This document shows positions 59,374 to 64,000 of a stretch of 64,000 nucleotides of DNA, piece by piece. The stretch is from Rhodocyclaceae bacterium (lineage in GTDB: Bacteria; Pseudomonadota; Gammaproteobacteria; Burkholderiales; Rhodocyclaceae): contig JAGTRP010000005.1 in the NCBI GenBank assembly GCA_018261935.1, positions 155,178 to 219,177 of the forward strand, in the 5' to 3' direction. Each line of letters starts with the position of its first letter. Positions within the stretch are counted from its first letter, which is position 1. Made by a program: the position numbers and the translations under genes. The notes beneath the pieces were generated by a model that saw nothing but the letters and a program-made list of their open reading frames with translations, had not been told where the DNA came from and did no database searches.

Positions 59374-60120
59374 CTACAGCCCCGAGAACCAGTTATACCC
59401 CTGGTCCTCCCAATAGCCCCCGGGATACATATTGGTCACGTAGATGGCCATGATGTGCTTGGGGTTCTTGAAGCCCAGCTTGGTGGGCATGCGCAGCTTC
59501 ATGGGAAAGCCGTAGGACCGCGGCAGGACCCGGTCGCCGAAGCGCAGGGCGAGCAGGGTCTGGGGATGGAGGGCGGTGGCCATGTCGATGCTGGTGTAGT
59601 AGTCGTCGGCACACTTGAACCCCACGTAGCGGGCCGTCAGGTCGGCACCGACCCGCTCCAGGAAAGTCCGGAAGGGCACCCCGCCCCACTGGCCGATGGC
59701 GCTCCAGCCCTCGACGCAGACATGGCGGGTGATCTGGGATGACTGGGGCAGGGCATTCAGCTCCGCCAGGGACCACGGCCGGCGGTCGCGGACGAGGCCG
59801 GCGAGTTCCAGGCGAAAGGCCTCGCCATCCACCTCCGGCGCCTCGTCCTCCCGGTAGAAGGCATTGAAGGGAAAGGGCCGGGCGATGGCGCTGGCCGGGT
59901 AGGTGGGCGCCAGCCGCTGGGGGTCGAAAATGGCCCCCTGCACCCGGTCGTTCCACCGCGACATGGCATGGAGGACCTTTTGCACCGTCTCGTTGTCGGT
60001 GAGGCTGCAGCCGGAGAGGAGGCTCACCGCCCCCAGGCTGAGGGAACGCTTCAGGAAGAGGCGCCGTTCGAGGTCGTGGAGCCGGCCGGAGGGGACTTCC
60101 AGAAATCTCTGGCGGGTCAC
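59374..60120 (-). CDS. yedY1: Molybdopterin-dependent methionine sulfoxide reductase, YedY1/MsrP-like
   Basis: 248 residues from a GTG at 60120 overlapping the cytochrome b stop (GTGA). The signal has a Tat-type motif (ERRLFLKR) and a lipobox (LLSGC, Cys38), so it may be a Tat-exported lipoprotein. The sulfite-oxidase fold has the molybdenum-ligand Cys135 in RHVCVEGWSAIGQW. YedY/MsrP reduces oxidised methionine in periplasmic proteins. The start upstream at 60159 would overlap the cytochrome gene and is rejected. Confidence 0.85.
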   Translation of the reverse strand: MTRQRFLEVPSGRLHDLERRLFLKRSLSLGAVSLLSGCSLTDNETVQKVLHAMSRWNDRVQGAIFDPQRLAPTYPASAIARPFPFNAFYREDEAPEVDGEAFRLELAGLVRDRRPWSLAELNALPQSSQITRHVCVEGWSAIGQWGGVPFRTFLERVGADLTARYVGFKCADDYYTSIDMATALHPQTLLALRFGDRVLPRSYGFPMKLRMPTKLGFKNPKHIMAIYVTNMYPGGYWEDQGYNWFSGL

Positions 60121-60770
60121 GGCCCTTCCTCCGGTTGCCGCCGGGCGTAGCCAGTCCACATGGGCAGGAAGGTCTTGGGCACGATGGCCACCATGGCCGT
60201 GTGGACGAACACGAAGGCCACGATGGCAGCCATGGCGAAAAAGTGCACCTGCCGCGCTCCCTCATAGCCCCCCACCAGCCCGGCGAGAAACTGGAACTGC
60301 ACCGGTTTCCAGATGGACAGGCCGGACAGGACGATGAGGACGAGGACAACGAGGATCCCCACGTAGGCCAGGCGCTGCAAGGGGTTATAGACCCCCACGG
60401 TATGGGGCAGGCGCCCGTGGACCGCGTTGGCGAAGGCCGCCAGCACGGCCCCGAAGCGGATGGGAAAGAAGCTTTTCCAGTAATGCCCGGAAAAAATCCC
60501 GTAGGCCACGTAGACGAGGCCGTTGGCGACCAGCAGCCACATGGCGGCGAAATGCCACTGCAGCGCCCCGGCCAGCCAGCCCCCGAGGGTGACGCCGGCG
60601 GGGAAACGGAAGCCGAAGAGGGGCGAAGCATCGTAGATGCGCCAGCCCGAGAAGACCATGACGGCAATCGCTGCCACGTTGAGCCAGTGGGTCACCCGGA
60701 CCGGCAGCGGATGCACTTTGAGCCGCCGGGCCGGCGGGTTCGGCCCGGCGCGGTCGGCCGGAGCTGCCAT
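60117..60770 (-). CDS. yedZ1: Cytochrome b of the b561/Ni-hydrogenase type, YedZ1-like electron donor
   Basis: 217 residues with four membrane segments. Histidines that can hold two b hemes are at HWLNVAAIAVMVFSGW, WHFAAMWLLVANG, RQVHFFAMAAIVAFVF and VHTAM. AAAGGGAAA precedes the ATG. It overlaps the YedY1-like gene by 4 bases. In the Azospira system YedZ1, a b-type cytochrome unlike E. coli MsrQ, feeds electrons from the quinone pool to YedY1. The same partnership is inferred here from overlap and order. Confidence 0.85.
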   Translation of the reverse strand: MAAPADRAGPNPPARRLKVHPLPVRVTHWLNVAAIAVMVFSGWRIYDASPLFGFRFPAGVTLGGWLAGALQWHFAAMWLLVANGLVYVAYGIFSGHYWKSFFPIRFGAVLAAFANAVHGRLPHTVGVYNPLQRLAYVGILVVLVLIVLSGLSIWKPVQFQFLAGLVGGYEGARQVHFFAMAAIVAFVFVHTAMVAIVPKTFLPMWTGYARRQPEEGP

Positions 60771-60890
60771 CTGCTTTCCCTTTTCCGAAAAACAGCTTTC
60801 ACTCTAGCAAGGCCGGGGGATAGGCAAAGAAGGTGGATTGCTTATTTCGGGTGCCGGCAGGTCGACGGCCCGACAGCGGCGGAGAGTAGA

Positions 60891-62066
60891 ATGGGGCGGG
60901 CACTCTGGGAGGATTGGATCGTGGCGATTGAGACCTTCGTCTGGGATGAGCTGTTCGTCACCGGGCTCGATACCGTGGACCAGCAGCACCGGCGTCTGGT
61001 GGAACTGGTCAACGAGCTCTCAACCTCCCTCATCGATGGCGAAAGCCAGGACGATGCCGCCCTGCGAGTCGTCATCGACAAGCTAGCCGATTACGCCGAC
61101 TACCATTTCACCGAGGAAGAGCGCCTGATGGAGGAGGTGGGCGTCGATCCGCGCCATGTCACCCACCACGTCGCCACTCACCGCAAGTTCGTCGAGCAGG
61201 TGGCGACCATGTGGAATTCGCGGCATACGATGTCCGAGCCCACCGGCGCGCTCCTGGAATTCCTCATTGCCTGGCTCAGCTTCCATATCCTCGGTGAAGA
61301 CCAGGAAATGGCCCAGCAGATCAAGCTCATCCGCGCCGGCGCCCTCCCCGCCCAGGCCCTGGAGGCGCAGGCAGCGCCCCACGACCGGACGACGGGGGCG
61401 CTGCTGCGCGCTCTGCACAACCTCTACCACCTGCTCTCCGAGCAGAACCACGACCTCGCTACCGCCAACCAGCGTCTCGAGGAGCGGGTGGCGGAGCGCA
61501 CACGGGCGCTGGAAGTCGCTTACCACTCCCTGGAAATGCTGTCCCGCACCGATGGGCTGCTGAACATCGCCAACCGGATGTGCTTCGACGAGCGCATCCA
61601 GACCGAATGGCAGCGGGCCCGGCGGGAAAGCCAGGAAGTCGCCCTGCTGATGATCGACGTGGACCTGTTCAAGCGCTACAACGACACCTATGGCCACCTG
61701 CAGGGGGACGCCTGCCTGCAGGCTGTAGCCAAGGCCGTGGCGGCGGCGATGCGCCGCCCCGCCGACCTCGTCGCCCGTTACGGCGGCGAGGAAATCGTCG
61801 CCCTGCTGCCGAACACGGACCTCTCCGGGGCCTGCAGCGTTGCGACCATCATCCAGGGGAACCTGGCGGCCCTCAATATTCCCCACGCTGGCTCGGGCGT
61901 CGCCGAGCGGGTGACCGTCAGCATCGGCGCCGCCGCCCTCCGCCCCCGTGCCGACAACCAGTTCGAGCAATTGATCGCTGCCGCCGACGCGGCCCTCTAC
62001 GAGGCCAAGGGCTGCGGACGCAACCAGATCCGCTTCCGCTCCGCCGAGGCGACGGTCAAGGCCTGA
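60891..62066 (+). CDS. Hemerythrin-GGDEF diguanylate cyclase
   Basis: 391 residues from the ATG at 60891 (GGAGAG before it); a GTG at 60921 with GGAGG is an alternative. The N-terminal bacteriohemerythrin domain (~10-140) has iron ligands in DQQHRRL, HFTEEERL, HHVATHRKF and FHILGED. A coiled-coil (~185-215) leads to a GGDEF domain whose motif is GGEEI at 298-302, a usually active variant. It probably makes c-di-GMP in response to O2 or NO bound at the di-iron site. It is divergent from yedZ1 across 120 bases. Confidence 0.93.
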   Translation: MGRALWEDWIVAIETFVWDELFVTGLDTVDQQHRRLVELVNELSTSLIDGESQDDAALRVVIDKLADYADYHFTEEERLMEEVGVDPRHVTHHVATHRKFVEQVATMWNSRHTMSEPTGALLEFLIAWLSFHILGEDQEMAQQIKLIRAGALPAQALEAQAAPHDRTTGALLRALHNLYHLLSEQNHDLATANQRLEERVAERTRALEVAYHSLEMLSRTDGLLNIANRMCFDERIQTEWQRARRESQEVALLMIDVDLFKRYNDTYGHLQGDACLQAVAKAVAAAMRRPADLVARYGGEEIVALLPNTDLSGACSVATIIQGNLAALNIPHAGSGVAERVTVSIGAAALRPRADNQFEQLIAAADAALYEAKGCGRNQIRFRSAEATVKA

Positions 62067-62090
62067 CCCCCGAAACGGCTGCCCCCTGCC

Positions 62091-62867
62091 CTACCCGCCC
62101 AGGCGCTTCATGAGCGCTTCCATGGCGGCTGCGGCTCCCAGGGGCAAGCGATAGTCCACGATATCGCTCAGCACCGTCCGGGCCGGATTGATTTCCACCG
62201 TCGGGATGCCGGCCTGGGCGGCCCACACCACCGGCTGGGCGATATAGGGAAAGACGCTGGAGGTGCCGATGCTGAAGACCAGGTCGAAACCCGCGTCGAA
62301 CTCCGCCAGGAAGCGCTCCATGGCCGCCTCGGGCAGGGCCTCTCCGAAAAGCACCACTTCCGGCCGCACGACTCCCCCGCACTCCGGGCACAGCGGCGGC
62401 AGGGACCAGCCTTCCAGACTATCCACCGTGGTCCGCCAGTCGCAGCGGGTGCAGGCCAGATGATGGAGGTTGCCGTGGATTTCGATGACGTTGCGGCTGC
62501 CCGCCCGGCGGTGCAGGCCATCGACGTTCTGGGTGAACACCAGCACCCCGGGGAGGAGCCTCTCCAGCCGGGCGATGGCGTAGTGGGCGCCATTGGGAGC
62601 GGCGGCGCGGCAGTTATGCTCGATCTGGGCCAGGTATTTCCAGGTAATGTCGGGGCGCTGGGAAAAGACTTCCCCGGACAGGGCATCCTCGATGGGCAGG
62701 CCTTCGTCGGTGACGCTGTCGTTGTACAGGCCACCGATGCCCCGGTAGGTGGGCAGCCCCGAATCGGCCGATATGCCGGCGCCGGTGATGAACAGCACCC
62801 GCAGGGATACCTTCAGCCGGGCGGCCACGGCATCCAGGGTGGCATTCAATTCTGCTGCGGTATCCAT
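62091..62867 (-). CDS. Sir2-family NAD-dependent protein deacylase
   Basis: 258 residues. The NAD-binding motif is GAGISADSGLPTYRG, and the catalytic segment is TQNVDGLHRRAGSRNVIEIHGN. Zinc cysteines are CTRC and CPEC. It removes acyl groups from lysines using NAD+. CobB-like assignment is reasonable but subclass specificity cannot be set from the motif alone. Confidence 0.95.
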   Translation of the reverse strand: MDTAAELNATLDAVAARLKVSLRVLFITGAGISADSGLPTYRGIGGLYNDSVTDEGLPIEDALSGEVFSQRPDITWKYLAQIEHNCRAAAPNGAHYAIARLERLLPGVLVFTQNVDGLHRRAGSRNVIEIHGNLHHLACTRCDWRTTVDSLEGWSLPPLCPECGGVVRPEVVLFGEALPEAAMERFLAEFDAGFDLVFSIGTSSVFPYIAQPVVWAAQAGIPTVEINPARTVLSDIVDYRLPLGAAAAMEALMKRLGG

Positions 62868-62915
62868 ACAATCCCCCGCCTGCTGAAGAGGAAGAGATTG
62901 TAACGCCAGCCGAAA

Positions 62916-63224
62916 TCAGTCGCTCTTGAGCAACAGCCCCAGGCGGGCGGCGAGCCAGCGGGTGGTGGTGGCCTGCAGGAGGATGGTGAGGAGAATGGCC
63001 ATGAAGGTCACCGAGGCGATCATCGGCCCCAGTTGCTGCAGGGCGGCGCCGGTGGCCTGCTGGGCGGCATCGGCACTGGCTGCCAGGGCCTGCCCCCGGG
63101 CGGAGAGGCTGGCGCTCAGGAAGCCCGCCAGGGCCGCCGGGATGACCCCGGTTTCCCGGGTCCAGAACATGAAGATCAGGTCGTTCCTCGCCCTGCCGGC
63201 CCGCCGGTCCGGCAGGCTACGCAT
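62916..63224 (-). pseudogene. C-terminal remnant of a cation/proton antiporter
   Basis: 102 readable codons. The body NDLIFMFWTRETGVIPAALAG and IASVTFMAILLTILLQATTTRWLAARLGLL resemble the last two membrane segments of a CPA-type Na+/H+ or K+/H+ antiporter (NhaP/CvrA-like). Such proteins are roughly 400-600 residues, and the missing ~80% is not upstream, where composition changes to AT-rich. An inverted repeat CCTGCCGG/CCGGCAGG lies at 63192-63216 near the apparent break. It is most likely a decayed or truncated gene; a short intact protein is unlikely. Confidence 0.65.
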
Positions 63225-63348
63225 AAGTTACGACCAATCGACAGCATTCTACAGTCCCGACAAAATGGAAAAATACGTCATATACGTGTATTCCCGGGGT
63301 ATGAGACTAAGCGAGAGCTATCTAAATTCAAAATGAACAATATTATCC

Positions 63349-63379
63349 AACTGAAAAGGTAGAATTTAATTTTTCAGTT
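63349..63379 (+). promoter_or_regulatory. Candidate operator: AT-rich inverted repeat before the ArsR gene
   Basis: AACTGAAAA (63349-63357) and TTTTCAGTT (63371-63379) are perfect 9-base complements with a 13-base spacer, ending 31 bases before the ArsR start. ArsR-family repressors bind inverted repeats overlapping their own promoters. No convincing -35/-10 pair was identified. The rest of 63225-63410 is AT-rich with no gene seen. Confidence 0.5.
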
Positions 63380-63410
63380 TCCGACTTTATTTCAAATTGG
63401 ATTGCCCCCA

Positions 63411-63833
63411 ATGACTATAAATCAAGAACCAACGACACCATCAGAGCTGCTTTGCAGACTAACAGAAGACTCCATGTATCGCATGGCGGATTTATTCATA
63501 TTACTCGGAGAGCCAAGCCGCATTAGAATCATCTATTGTATAGGGACAGGGACAAAAAGCGTATCCGACATTTTTAGCATCACAAGGATGTGTCCACGTA
63601 ATACTTCATTTCATTTGCGCTTTCTTAGAGAGGCCGGGTTGGTTCGCTCGGAATCACAAGGAAGGTTTGTTTATTACCGCTTAACAGATACAAGCCTATT
63701 TTTATTATTGGACCAAGTTAATGGCTGGATAAACAAATCCTTTCCTAGACGGAATGCCATTGAAGCAAAAACATACCATAGATCGAAAAACAGATGCAAG
63801 AAAGCCCTCTCCAAGCATAAGACCAACAAATGA
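63411..63833 (+). CDS. ArsR/SmtB-family winged-helix regulator in AT-rich DNA
   Basis: 140 residues. The winged helix is at ~20-100: ADLFILLGEPSRIRIIYCI, then SVSDIFSITRMCPRNTSFHLRFLREAGLVRSESQGRFVYYRL. The classic ArsR metal site (ELCVCDL in helix 3) is absent, so the signal is not obviously As/Sb; a single Cys sits in RMCPR. The last ~25 residues are Lys/Arg-rich. Codon use is AT-rich, unlike the rest of the window, which suggests transfer. The ATG lacks a clear Shine-Dalgarno; TTG at 63402 is the alternative start. Confidence 0.82.
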   Translation: MTINQEPTTPSELLCRLTEDSMYRMADLFILLGEPSRIRIIYCIGTGTKSVSDIFSITRMCPRNTSFHLRFLREAGLVRSESQGRFVYYRLTDTSLFLLLDQVNGWINKSFPRRNAIEAKTYHRSKNRCKKALSKHKTNK

Positions 63834-64000
63834 ATCGATCCGCAGAGTAAAATTTCATAGATGGATTGAGAAGTGGAACTCTTGATTTCTGGGCTATTGA
63901 GCCAGGGCCTTTGCACTCGAACAGCATAGCCCCCGGACATGCCATTGAAGTTGCCTCGGCGAAAGAATCGTTTACGGTCATGGGGTTATGCGCATGCATT
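63834..64000 (+). other. Window end: AT-rich 3' flank of the ArsR gene, no gene assigned
   Basis: No complete gene is supported here. A 45-codon plus-strand frame starting near 63756 (MPLKQKHTIDRKTD...) overlaps the ArsR end and stops at about 63890, after which another frame stays open to the window edge. This could be one broken gene or chance. Minus-strand open frames across this part antisense the ArsR gene and look like shadows. Confidence 0.3.

Noticed and set aside
63674..63999. Minus-strand open frames over the end of the ArsR gene and the window edge
   Set aside because: Antisense to the ArsR gene, no Shine-Dalgarno, no recognisable domain; AT-rich low-information sequence.

Overview
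The window looks like a high-GC betaproteobacterial chromosome. Gene order and protein types best fit the Rhodocyclales (Azospira/Dechloromonas-like). This placement is inference from synteny: recN-nadK beside hrcA, grpE-dnaK-dnaJ, asd-fimV-truA-trpFBA-accD-folC-cvpA-purF-metZ, and a YedY1/YedZ1/Met-rich-protein cluster of the kind described in Azospira. No rRNA, tRNA, CRISPR array, insertion sequence or prophage was seen. Only the last ~770 bases depart clearly from the window's composition.

Layout. (1) 1-3420, minus: dapB (partial), bamE, recN, nadK. (2) 3508-13643, plus: hrcA, hemH, an EF-hand-like protein, a chemoreceptor with a c-type heme motif, then grpE, dnaK and dnaJ with two heat-shock (sigma-32) promoters, and a solitary periplasmic binding protein. 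(3) cysS on minus. (4) 15181-21119, plus: a tightly packed envelope operon (TPR protein, L,D-transpeptidase, two cyclophilins, lpxH) running into recQ. (5) rhlE on minus, bracketed by two 74-bp inverted repeat copies. (6) 22775-44038, minus: a long run of biosynthetic genes. Transcription runs aroC, a YdcH-like protein, an MFS transporter, an M48 lipoprotein, leuC, an entericidin-like lipoprotein, leuD, leuB, asd, fimV, a membrane protein, truA, trpF, trpB, trpA, accD, folC, a SPOR protein, cvpA, purF, metZ. Many neighbours overlap by 1-4 bases.

(7) 44089-50847: a small basic protein, a two-CBS protein, a small HTH regulator in an AT-rich gap, a radical SAM protein divergent from queD, a PAS-PAS-GGDEF-EAL protein overlapping a patatin-like lipase, and a TonB-like protein. 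(8) 50997-59061, plus: a type IV pilus minor pilin operon (pilE-like, fimT, pilV, pilW, pilX, pilY1). (9) 59090-60770, minus: cytochrome b (YedZ1-like), molybdopterin methionine sulfoxide reductase (YedY1/MsrP-like) and a small secreted Met-rich protein (MrpX-like). Together these are a probable periplasmic oxidant-scavenging cycle. (10) 60891-62867: a hemerythrin-GGDEF protein and a Sir2 deacylase. (11) 62916-64000: the 3' remnant of a cation/proton antiporter that abuts AT-rich DNA carrying an ArsR-type regulator, a probable horizontal-transfer junction.

Points most worth following: the Met-rich protein/YedY1/YedZ1 unit; the rhlE-flanking inverted repeats, whose internal hairpins differ by compensatory changes; the cysteine repeat insertion in PilY1; the heme-type chemoreceptor; and the antiporter/ArsR junction.
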